The translations under genes and the position numbers were made by a program. Below are positions 12,201 through 20,105 of a stretch of 64,000 bases of DNA, one piece after another. Origin of the DNA: Monocercomonoides exilis. Taxonomy: Eukaryota > Preaxostyla > Oxymonadida > Polymastigidae. Each line of letters starts with the position of its first letter. The stretch's first letter is position 1. Under the pieces are notes generated by a model, which saw only the letters and a program-made list of their open reading frames with translations, was not told the DNA's origin and did not search any database. Where the stretch lies: positions 498,501-562,500 of the forward strand of contig LSRY02000041.1 in the NCBI GenBank assembly GCA_001643675.2, read 5' to 3'.

Positions 12201-15200
12201 ATTCAGTTTCTCATTCAGTTTCTCACTCACATTCGCATTCCCATTCTCGTTCTCGTTCTCATTCCATTTGTCATTGCCATTGCCATTCACGTCCTCATTC
12301 CTCTTCTCATTCCTCTTCTCCTTCAGATTTCCATTCAGAAGCACTCGCAAAGGGAAGCTCATCAGCCTCTGCTGTGTTGGGAGAGTCAAATCATTCGCCA
12401 TTTGGAGGAAATGTCTGTCAGACAGGGGTGAAATCTGATGATTGTTTGGATGAAGGAAGAGAAGAGGAGAGGGAAGAAGAAAGAGAAGAGAAGAAAATAA
12501 AAGAAAGAAAACAAGAATTAGATTCGGATTCGAATTCGGATGTGGAGACGGAAATGGAAGTAGAAGGAGAGAGAAAGAAAAGAAAAAGCAGAAGAGGAAG
12601 AGGAAGAGGGAGAAAAGAAAAGAGTGTGAAATTCGATAGGAAAAGATCAAAAAATGGCAAAGGTTCGAGAACAAATGATGCATCTCAATCAAAAAGAAAC
12701 AAAAGCCATAGAACAAAACATCATAACAAAAGAAAAGAAGATGAAAAAGATGAGAAGGAAATGAGAGATGATGAAGAAGAAGAAAATAATGAAGATGATG
12801 ATTTTGAAAAGAAAGAGAAGGAAGAGAAAGAAGAAGAGGAAGAAGAAGATGATGATGATGAATTTAAAGAGGAAAGTGACTCTCTTTTCAGTGAAGACGG
12901 GGCAGAAGATTTGATTGACTTCATTCCAACTTCGTCTCTGATGGAAAAACAAGCAATTTCAATGCAGATGGAAGAGGGGAAGGCAATTGGAATGGGGATT
13001 GGAACGGGAATAGGAGAAGGGAAGAGAGAAAGAAAGGATCTTCAGATTGAAGGAGCATGGGAAGGAAGAGGAGGAAATGGAAGATTCGATGAGTGTGTGA
13101 ATGAGAAAGGCAATAATAACAGCATTAACACAAATGCATCCCAATCAGTTTTGTCCAATCAAATGCTTTCTTCTTCCCAAACCCCTTCCAACCTCCAAAA
13201 CCTTGTTTCTTCTTCTTCTCTCCCTCTTTCTCTCCCTCCTCCTCCACCCCCTCCTCAAATTCAGCTTCCTTCCCTTTCCTCTTCCCTTCCGAATTATCCT
13301 CTTTCGATCATTTCCTTTCCCTCTGTTCTTCCTTTCCAAACAGCAATGGCAAATCCTTCTTTGTTCTCTTCTCAATCTGTTGCTAACACACCTCTCCAAA
13401 CAGCTGTTGGATTCCCATCTTCTTCTGCATCTTCTGTTTCTTCTTCTTTTCCTTCTTCCTCTTCTTCCTCTTCCTCTTCTCTTTCTTCCACATTTTCTTC
13501 TCTTTCTTCATTTCCAACATCATCTCCATCATCATCATCATCATCTTCTTCTTCTTCTTCTTCCATTTCTTCTTCTATTTCTTCTTCTCTTCCATCCAAT
13601 CCACTCGAACAGAACCCTCCCCTCGCCCAGTTCACTCCATCTCTTCTTGTCAATTCTGCTCTGTTGCAATACGCCTCTCTTCTCTCTGCTTCCACCTCGC
13701 CTTCCACTTCCTCCATTTCTCCTGGTCCTATCTCGTTTCCTCCTTCTTTTGCTTCTTCTTCCTCTTCCTCCTCTTCTTCTTCTTCTTCCAATTCTTCATT
13801 AAATTCTTCTTCTTCTTCTTCTTTCCCTTCCTCTGCTTTTTCCACCTCTCCTGCCCTCAACACATTTTCTCCTGCTGGTTCTGCCCCTCTTCTTCAATCT
13901 TCTTCTTCTCCCACTTTGTCTTCTTCCCCTTTCCCTTTCTTCTTCCCTCTTGCCATTCCTTCTGCTGCTTCTTCTTTCTTCTCATCTCAACCTGCTTCTT
14001 CTCCATCTTCTTCTTCCTCTTCTTCTTCCATTTCTTCTTCTTCTTCTTTGAATTCAACAAATTCACTAAGTTCCTTGTCTTCTTTGTCTTCTTCTGGTTT
14101 GCCTTTCATTCCCTCTGCTCCAAATGCATCTTCTGCTCTTCCTTTGACTTCTTCTTCCATTCCTTCTTCATTTGCTTCATCTACACCATTTATACCTTCT
14201 TCTTCTTCTTCTTCACAAAATTCTTCCTCCTCTTCTTCCTCCTCTTCTCCACTTGACCGACAAAATATCTCTTTCTCTTCCACTCCTGATTTTCATCCAT
14301 CTTCATTGGTTTCCTCTCCTCTTCCTTTCTCCTTCCCCATCAACCCTTCCATTCCTTTGCCTTCCTCCTCCTCTTCTTCTTCATCTGCTTCTTCTTCTGT
14401 TTCTTCTACTTCTTCTTCTCTTTCTTCTTTTCCTCGAAGTGTTTCATCTGCTTCTTCCTCTCCTCTCCTTGCTCGTCTGCCTTCTCTTCCTTCTCCTGCC
14501 ATTTCTCCTTCGGTTCCTATTTTTTCTTCTGCTTCCTCTTCCTCCTCTTCTACTTCATCTGCTTCATCTGCTTCATCTGCTTCATCTGCTTCATCTGCTT
14601 CATCTGCTTCTTCCTCTTCTTCTTCCGTTCCTTCCATCCCTCCTCCTTCTTTCAGTTCCTCTTCAAATGTTCCATCATTATCATCAACTTCTTCGTCTTC
14701 TTCGTCTTCTTCGTCTTCTTCTTCGGTTTCTCCTTCTTCTTCCTCTTCTTCCTCCTCCTCCTCCTCCACAAATACTGCCTTAACTCCTTCCATCAACCCA
14801 TTCACCCCTTCTTCTGCTTCTCTCGCTTCTTTGTCTGTCAATCTTTCCCCTGAGCCTTCAAATCTATTCTCCACTCCTTCTTCAGTGATGGCTGCAAACA
14901 ATGTTGTTCCTCCTCCTCCTCCTCCTCCTCCTCCTCCTTCAACATCTTCTTCTTCTTCTTCTGTTTATCATTCTTCTCCCAACAACATTACAAATATGCC
15001 TTCCTTTCTTCCTATTGTCGCTTCTTCTTCTTCAACTCCTTCTTCTTATCCTTATTCATACTCCACTTTGCCTTCACATCCTCAGCCACTTTCTTTTCAC
15101 CAAACACAAACAATCCCTTCTTCTTCCACATCTCCCTTATCTTCTCAGTCATTGTCTCTCTCTTCTGCTTCCTGCACTCCCAATTCTCTCTCCCCTCATT

Positions 15201-16681
15201 CATCCTCTTCCTCCTCCTCTTCTTCTTCAGCTATTTCTTCTTCTTCCTCTATCTCTTCCTCTTCCTCTTCCTCTGCTGTTATGCATCCTCCTCATCCTTC
15301 TGCTCTTCCTGTTCCTCTTCCTCCTCCTGCCAATCTGAATATCAACCAAAACACTCAATTGTCAGTCTCTAACACTCCTTCATCTTCTCCTTCTTTTTCT
15401 TCTTCTGCTGCTGCTGCTGCTTCTGTCAATCAAAACACACAGGCACATTCAAATCAGCACCATCGGAGAAGAAAAGGTGGAGAGTATTCTTTCAATCCTT
15501 CATCATCTTCTTCTTCTTCTTCTTCAAATTCATCCTCCTCCTCTTCTTCCTCTTCTTCCTCTTCTTCCTCTTCTTCTTCCTCTTCCTCTTCTCAACTCCC
15601 CTGGCTCCCAGTCACCACCGCCCCTCTCCTCCCTTCACCTCCCATCGTCTATCCACACACCGACCCATCCGACCCTCTTTCCTTCGCCCCTGTCATCGTC
15701 CCTTTCGACCCAATCACCCACAAACTGACTGAAATGATCGCCCACCGCATCGTCCGCAAGAAAGACGGCACTCTCGCCCCGTTTGTGCCCACTCCGCAGA
15801 GCTCTTTGCCACTCTTATTGCCACTCGCACAGGACATCGCAGCGAGGGGAAGTGAGCTGCTGGCTGGGCAGTTTGGGGCTGTGGATGGAGGAGGAAGTGG
15901 AGGAGGAGTGAATGGAATGAATGGAATGGGAGGAATGGGAGGAATGGGAGGAATGGGAGGAGGAGGAGTGGGAGGATTGATTGGATCGGGAGTGAGTGGA
16001 GGAAATGGAATAGGAAGTGGAATAGGAAGTGGAGGTGGTGGTAGTGGTGGTGGTGCAAATGAAAGGCGGGGAAAGAACAGAAGCAAAATGACAGGAAAAA
16101 ATAGCGGATCTGCCTCCAACAGTTCTTCCAGTTCTGTTAACACTGCTTGGGGTGAAGTTGGGCAGAAGCATCACTTTGGAGAATCCTCTTCCGTGTCTGC
16201 TTCTCCACATAATGCCCTTCCCTTGCCTTTTCCTGCGCAGGGATCCTTCTTGACTCAGAGTGCAACACAAGCGAATGGTGTTTCTACTCAAGCACGAAGC
16301 GCTTATTCATTAGCAAATGCAACCTCTTCTTCTACTTCCTCCTCATCTTCTTCTTCTTCTTTATTGTTATCAACATTGCCTGTCGCTTCTCCATCTTCTT
16401 TTGATGCGCATCAGTCTCTTTCTCAGCCTTCGTCTTTGCTTTCTTCTCACACTTCGCCACAGCCTCATAACACCCCGCTCATAAATGCTTCTTCCAACAA
16501 GCCCTCTTTTGATTATTCTTCACAAATCTCAAGTTATCTTCCGCAAAATATTTCTTCAGCAGCTTCTGCTTCCGGTGTGCCTTCAATCCACGTAGGTGCT
16601 CCTATTGAAAATGAACGCAATTCATTCGCTTCTTCAACAACTTTTCTTCAAACTCCAAATAGTTTTGTGAGGAAATTGTAA
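9203..16681 (+). CDS. RRM-domain protein with giant Ser/Glu low-complexity body
   Basis: The 2,492-residue product starts at ATG 9203; in-frame codons extend upstream from 9185 without an ATG. Residues about 20-100 look like one RNA-recognition motif: a beta-1 stretch IVRIDIN and an RNP1-like octamer KQFAEVIF. The rest is mostly low complexity: runs of Ser up to about 20, Pro tracts, Glu/Lys-rich acidic stretches, a His-Ser repeat region around residues 980-1040, and a GGM repeat near residue 2240. One ordinary-looking island near residues 2135-2235 (PWLPVTTAPLLP through SELLAGQFGAV) may be a second conserved module. No splice sites are needed. An RNA-binding role is inferred from the N-terminal domain alone. 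The gene runs convergent to H2B, with about 350 bases between the stop codons. Confidence 0.8.
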   Translation: MTNYIKNVSDEEISNFSDCSSIVRIDINDYKISLDAITETFKPFGNILEISLHREFHKDETKQFAEVIFENSCDAKNSFAKLNNTKIFGESTPVIMQFVNFPLNSRFAKIQNESVSTKELSLTANEKSQKILPPSIQNLSASSVNIKSSSKTLKLEANEHFESNSKKGNRKQNDRHFQKKEVSDSTEEPNGEQNSCSKLTSDPTLELAIKVSSPSSSSTSSARTDEIKTSGLNLSLPPPPPPLSSSLSPSSNTPISSANTQKHAKPSRNFLVTSPITPHSSAYAPLSATGASHFYSFHSYSLPSSPTSLLSRSSFPSSSPSSFQQQQQSEQKKASDTSKVDKDNQNLSSSSSSSHSDNSDNSISNPTSTTSSSPSQSNNMSKTLVSPIMSAHNSPSSSASSSVSSSSSSTRSSSISLLPSSSFPLHSSSPSSSSSSSSSSHNLAGRDPSASLPSFHQHSIADLPKAPSLQNVSSQISSSSSSSSSSSSSSSSSSNSSFLQTLSIKCPSSSSSSSSSSSSSSTSSSSSSSSSLLPTFHSYSDSSSPREPNITAFESLPHLQKTKNKQRISKDKELNKEENNCKDGRFNKEIRNAEFNGNKMDENEDKDKDKDEDEDKENDDPKLKFEKKANVPIGRRASLTSSFVLKSMIQTLQKERKPEENGGKDKDEDGEEEGGEEEEEKERKMRKRRRKMRRKMKQMKQMRRKKEKKEDDKKDNDKEEEGEEEENFEEEEEGEFDEEDNEFEEEEEEEEKKSDEDFNKAKKDVLTQENKTKNESDEESDVLQTPEAEAEEEEDDDDETDTEIEIEPEKISKKRQKIPFGTSKFRSEQTCKLSPSSSSSFMIASKVCSSRSPSAVSQASSPYSCFSSPATSSTPLSSSLMKDSYAPTPSSSSSSSSSSSSSSSSSSSSVSTPSSSSLSSPSSQSHSQSIAHSLSHSNSQSRSNSQMNSHNTPGTESHSSSHSAVSSSSSSSSSSHSASHSITHSVAHSTTDSLSHSVSHSVSHSVSHSHSHSHSRSRSHSICHCHCHSRPHSSSHSSSPSDFHSEALAKGSSSASAVLGESNHSPFGGNVCQTGVKSDDCLDEGREEEREEEREEKKIKERKQELDSDSNSDVETEMEVEGERKKRKSRRGRGRGRKEKSVKFDRKRSKNGKGSRTNDASQSKRNKSHRTKHHNKRKEDEKDEKEMRDDEEEENNEDDDFEKKEKEEKEEEEEEDDDDEFKEESDSLFSEDGAEDLIDFIPTSSLMEKQAISMQMEEGKAIGMGIGTGIGEGKRERKDLQIEGAWEGRGGNGRFDECVNEKGNNNSINTNASQSVLSNQMLSSSQTPSNLQNLVSSSSLPLSLPPPPPPPQIQLPSLSSSLPNYPLSIISFPSVLPFQTAMANPSLFSSQSVANTPLQTAVGFPSSSASSVSSSFPSSSSSSSSSLSSTFSSLSSFPTSSPSSSSSSSSSSSSISSSISSSLPSNPLEQNPPLAQFTPSLLVNSALLQYASLLSASTSPSTSSISPGPISFPPSFASSSSSSSSSSSSNSSLNSSSSSSFPSSAFSTSPALNTFSPAGSAPLLQSSSSPTLSSSPFPFFFPLAIPSAASSFFSSQPASSPSSSSSSSSISSSSSLNSTNSLSSLSSLSSSGLPFIPSAPNASSALPLTSSSIPSSFASSTPFIPSSSSSSQNSSSSSSSSSPLDRQNISFSSTPDFHPSSLVSSPLPFSFPINPSIPLPSSSSSSSSASSSVSSTSSSLSSFPRSVSSASSSPLLARLPSLPSPAISPSVPIFSSASSSSSSTSSASSASSASSASSASSASSSSSSVPSIPPPSFSSSSNVPSLSSTSSSSSSSSSSSSVSPSSSSSSSSSSSTNTALTPSINPFTPSSASLASLSVNLSPEPSNLFSTPSSVMAANNVVPPPPPPPPPPSTSSSSSSVYHSSPNNITNMPSFLPIVASSSSTPSSYPYSYSTLPSHPQPLSFHQTQTIPSSSTSPLSSQSLSLSSASCTPNSLSPHSSSSSSSSSSAISSSSSISSSSSSSAVMHPPHPSALPVPLPPPANLNINQNTQLSVSNTPSSSPSFSSSAAAAASVNQNTQAHSNQHHRRRKGGEYSFNPSSSSSSSSSNSSSSSSSSSSSSSSSSSSSSSQLPWLPVTTAPLLPSPPIVYPHTDPSDPLSFAPVIVPFDPITHKLTEMIAHRIVRKKDGTLAPFVPTPQSSLPLLLPLAQDIAARGSELLAGQFGAVDGGGSGGGVNGMNGMGGMGGMGGMGGGGVGGLIGSGVSGGNGIGSGIGSGGGGSGGGANERRGKNRSKMTGKNSGSASNSSSSSVNTAWGEVGQKHHFGESSSVSASPHNALPLPFPAQGSFLTQSATQANGVSTQARSAYSLANATSSSTSSSSSSSSLLLSTLPVASPSSFDAHQSLSQPSSLLSSHTSPQPHNTPLINASSNKPSFDYSSQISSYLPQNISSAASASGVPSIHVGAPIENERNSFASSTTFLQTPNSFVRKL

Positions 16682-17032
16682 AAAATAACTTTTTTTGCTA
16701 TCTTTCAATTTAAACTTTTATATCTATGTTTAACTTTTTTTTTTATGAATTTTTCTTTTAGAGAAAATAAAAACATACCAAAAAAATTGTGAAATTATAC
16801 AGTTCAACAATGAACATTTCAGACATTTTTTTGATTATATGATTTTTGTTTTCATTTTTGTTGTATTTTTATGTACATGTAGTTTTCACTTTCTTTCAAA
16901 TTTTTCTTCAATTATTACCAATTCATCTTACAAATATTCATATCATAATAATTAATTTGGTTATTTTTGCGTGTTTAAAAACACTTGCTTTTAAAAACAA
17001 GAAAAACAGAAAAAACTTAAATACAACAAAAA
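16682..17032. other. Convergent 3' intergenic region
   Basis: This AT-rich stretch lies between the RRM gene stop and the H2B stop. It holds the 3' ends of both transcripts, and AATAAA-like words follow the RRM gene near 16765. Apart from the H2B stem-loop at 16971-16984 I see no other feature. Confidence 0.5.
16971..16984 (-). promoter_or_regulatory. Stem-loop 3' of histone H2B
   Basis: On the H2B strand the palindrome GTGTTTTTAAACAC can be read as GTGTT-TTTA-AACAC and starts about 48 nt after the TAA stop. The stem core and loop length match the hairpin after H2A. Flanking bases are also similar: CAA on the 5' side and CAAA on the 3' side in both. A role as histone mRNA 3' element is inference. 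Confidence 0.42.
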
Positions 17033-17404
17033 TTATGCGTTTGACATGTATTTTGTCACAGATTTTGTTCCTTCAGAAACTGCATGCTTAGCAAGTTCAC
17101 CAGGAAGAAGAAGACGAACAGCTGTTTGGATCTCCCGAGATGTGAGAGTGTGACGGTTGTTATAACGAGCAAGACGAGATGCTTCAGTTGCGATTCTTTC
17201 GAAGATATCATTGATGAAAGAATTCATGATTGCCATGGCGCGATTTGAGATTCCAGTTTCTGGATGAACAGACTTCAACACACGGTAAATGTAGCTGGAA
17301 TAGGTCTCATGACGCTTCTTCTTTCTCTCTTTCTTATCTCCAACAACTTTTGTGGCTTTGTCAACTTTTGGAACTGGTTTTGTTTCTGTGTTAACTTGAG
17401 ACAT
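17033..17404 (-). CDS. Histone H2B
   Basis: Core nucleosome partner of H2A. The 123-residue product has a Lys-rich tail, then [62 protein letters not shown] and the C-terminal helix [14 protein letters not shown]. The Lys in the SEGTK block corresponds to the conserved monoubiquitination site of other H2Bs. The gene is intronless, starts at ATG 17404-17402 and ends in TAA. It lies about 8 kb from H2A, separated by the RRM gene, so this is not a tight H2A-H2B pair. A stem-loop resembling the one after H2A follows at 16971-16984. Confidence 0.97.
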   Translation of the reverse strand: MSQVNTETKPVPKVDKATKVVGDKKERKKKRHETYSSYIYRVLKSVHPETGISNRAMAIMNSFINDIFERIATEASRLARYNNRHTLTSREIQTAVRLLLPGELAKHAVSEGTKSVTKYMSNA

Positions 17405-17539
17405 TAATAGTAATTAAATATTTATAATAATATAAAAATTTTTGAACCTATTTATGATAATTGCTTTTAGAATCTTTGAAATTAGTGCACAAGGACAAAA
17501 GAAAACTTATGGTATTGATCTATTTTTTTTTTTAAATGG
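17405..17539. promoter_or_regulatory. AT-rich region upstream of H2B
   Basis: The H2B promoter must lie here or just beyond. The first 60 bases before the start codon are almost pure A/T, with several TATA-like words such as TATTTATAATAATATAAAAA. No conserved motif can be assigned from one copy. Confidence 0.3.
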
Positions 17540-17744
17540 CTGATCCTTTTTGAAATCTCTCTTTCGTTCGAGTTTTAATCAAAATAAATATCTCAATATG
17601 ATTATAAAAAAATGAACTCAAATTGTTTAAACATGTTGTTCATGATGTTGTTATTGTAGAAACAATTTTTTTTCAAAAATCCCATTGAGATAAAAAATTT
17701 GATCAAAACAAGAACGAAAGTGTGATTTCAAAAAGGATCAGTTA
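17540..17744. repeat. Inverted-repeat (MITE-like) element
   Basis: Two arms of about 60 bases, 17540-17600 and 17682-17743, are imperfect reverse complements at roughly 85% identity by eye. Each arm has CTGATCCTTTTTGAAATC at the outer end and TATCTCAAT at the inner end. The loop is about 80 bases and no ORF is present. This resembles a short palindromic transposable element. Target-site duplications are not evident. Confidence 0.6.
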
Positions 17745-17755
17745 TATATTATAAG

Positions 17756-17836
17756 TTGTTAAATTTTTTTTTATTTTTATTTTTATTTTTTTTATTTTTT
17801 TATTTTTTTTTATTTTTTTATTTTTTTTTATTTTTT

Positions 17837-17894
<58 letters not shown>

Positions 17895-17953
17895 TTTTTT
17901 TTTTTTTTATTTTTTTATTTTTTTTTATTTTTTTATTTTTTTTATTTTTTTGA
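17756..17953. repeat. T-rich low-complexity tract
   Basis: About 200 bases are almost entirely T with scattered single A residues in a loose TTTTTATTTT pattern. It includes an uninterrupted T run of about 50 bases near 17842-17891. It starts about 12 bases after the inverted-repeat element. An apparent open frame here encodes only Phe/Leu and is not a gene. Confidence 0.85.
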
Positions 17954-18130
17954 AAGTCAATAAATTATTTCTAAACAATTTTCAAGTCGAGTACAAAAAT
18001 GAGTTTTATCAAAAGAATTTAACTTCAACAAAATTCATGAGAAAGACACGTTGTGGTAACAATTTATTCGCCTTAAGTTTGCTTTGAGATAATGATTTGA
18101 TCTCTTTGAATTGTTTCTCAAATGGATAAC

Positions 18131-18640
18131 TGATTGATAGAAATTAACCATCATCGTAAAAAGAAACGAAACGAAGAAAATGAAACATTATTTGAAATGG
18201 AGCGAGAGATAAAGAACAAACTTCAGGGAAGAGTGAAACAATTAAAAGCCAAGTCAAGAGGAATGTGTTGGCAAGGAGCAGGTACAGATGCTGAGAAACT
18301 GGATGATTGTGTTGTTTTTTATGCTTAAGGAGATGTTTGAGAGCTTGATTGAGGAAGACAAAACAGAATTGATCAGAAAAAAGAAAAGTTAGGAATGTGA
18401 GGAGCGTGAGGAGTGTGAAGACTATGGGGAGCTGGCTGAGGCCTTTGAAGAGCTGGTTTTCTCGTATATGGTGAACCGAACAGATCTGGTGAAGAAAATG
18501 CTGCTGAGCACGCTGTGCCGGCTGCGGCTGTTTGTAATTCTTTCGGTGGCGATGACTGAAAGGGGGCTTCGGATGGCAGGGGTGGAAGACAGCACGGCAA
18601 TGGAGGAAGCACCAGAGTGAGCATGATGGGATTGTTGAGT
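18131..18640 (+). pseudogene. Decayed coding stretch, unknown family
   Basis: Three successive frames carry protein-like sequence that no single frame joins. 18170-18325 encodes a charged, coiled-coil-like segment (MEREIKNKLQGRVKQL). 18327-18390 encodes LKEMFESLIEEDKTELIRKKK. 18393-18618 encodes ECEDYGELAEAFEELVFSYM followed by a Leu/Arg-rich segment. Stops lie between them. The G+C content is higher than in the flanks, as in the decayed stretches at 32.5 and 43 kb. I do not recognise the family. It is either a pseudogene or a gene with introns I cannot place. Confidence 0.35.
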
Positions 18641-18699
18641 GTGTGACTGTGTGCGAAGGAGAAGGATTCGAAGTTGTTCATGTGAAAATGGATTGCTGG

Positions 18700-20105
18700 T
18701 TTTGCTGATTTGTTTTATGTGTGTGTATCTTTAAATGTGTTTTCATATTTTTCATTTTTTTGTTGAATCAACTCATTTGTTATTTTCATATCAACACAAA
18801 AAAAAGCAGATGAAAACTGTCTTTTTTCTCATTGTCTCTCAGTTGAAAAGTGATTTCACATTGCAGAATATGAGAAGCGAACTTTCGTGAGTTTCTGTCT
18901 GCTTGAAAATGTTTTTCGATAACGTTATTGCAGTTGAAATAAACAGAATCGAAAAAACAGAGATTCTATTTGCTTATCAAAAACCATTAAAATATGAAAG
19001 TGCTTTCGTATGTGAATTGGTTTTCTTTATGTGACTCTCCGTTTTTGAGGGAAGTGATGGAAATGCAAATCAAAAGAGAGCTTCAGAGAAAAGCCAGCAC
19101 AATTATATATAAATGTTAGAATATCGTTTTTCTCCATTTTTAATCTCTTTGTTTTTTGAACAGTTGAAAATAAGTTTGGTTTTTTCAATTGAAGAAATTC
19201 AATGGTTTGTTTTTTTACAAAAGTTCTTTCATTCCTTTCATTCCTTTTGAAGTTCACAAAAATGGATGCATTATTTTCTGATGGAAAAAAAGAAAGAGTT
19301 ATTTTCTTAAAACACACATATACACTGTATCATGCATCTGCTCCATCAATCTTTACTCCGCCACTCCATTCATCCTCAAATGGATAATTGTGTGGAGGTG
19401 ATTTTGTTAATCTCTTGCTCATCACAGAAACATTAGAAGAAGAAGAAACACTCAATAATTCGACGAAAGAAAACCAAAATACATTTCTATGAAAATAACC
19501 ATGTGATTTGAGAATTATGCAATGATTCAACACGTTACAACATCTATTGAAAAAGTTTAATCTTGTAATATGTTTTACAGATCATGAAATATTCAAAATA
19601 ATTTCAATAATAAGATGCATCCAAACTGTTTGTTCTTTGACTTAAAACAGTGAACCAAGTCTTTTGTTGTAAAAGTCATTATTATTAAATTTACTAATCG
19701 TCACTTGAAATATTTTAATCTTGAAGAAAACTTTCATTTTTGAAATAAATAAGTTTTTGTTTTGAACGTCATGAATCTTCTCGTATTTTGAAATGTTATT
19801 TCAGTCCAATTTCAATTATTTTCCCATATCACTCATTTCAACTTTTTTATTTTTATCAAATCTTTTCAAAACAATGATGCAAAACAGTGGCTATAAATAA
19901 TTTTCTATGGGCGTTAACAATTTTTGTTTTCAAAATCAGTTGATCTTCTTTAATGAGCGTTTCATTCGGAATGGAAACTGTCCAATGATAAACTCACTTT
20001 TCAAACACTCGCCAATTGGATCCAAACCATTTATTGCATCCAGTTTGTGTTTGAATTAAGGATGTGTTGATCTATAGAATTATTGATCAAGAAACATTAA
20101 AACTC
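18700..20105. other. AT-rich intergenic region
   Basis: I see no convincing gene in these 1.4 kb. Short open frames occur on both strands near 19030-19530, but they are AT-driven and lack recognisable motifs. The 3' part must contain the promoter of the beta-helix gene. Confidence 0.5.

Noticed and set aside
9610-16291. Antisense and shifted frames rich in Glu or Leu within the RRM gene
   Set aside because: They mirror the Ser repeats and contain no domain of their own.
17756-17953. Open frame of Phe/Leu in the T-rich tract
   Set aside because: Pure low complexity without stops by composition.
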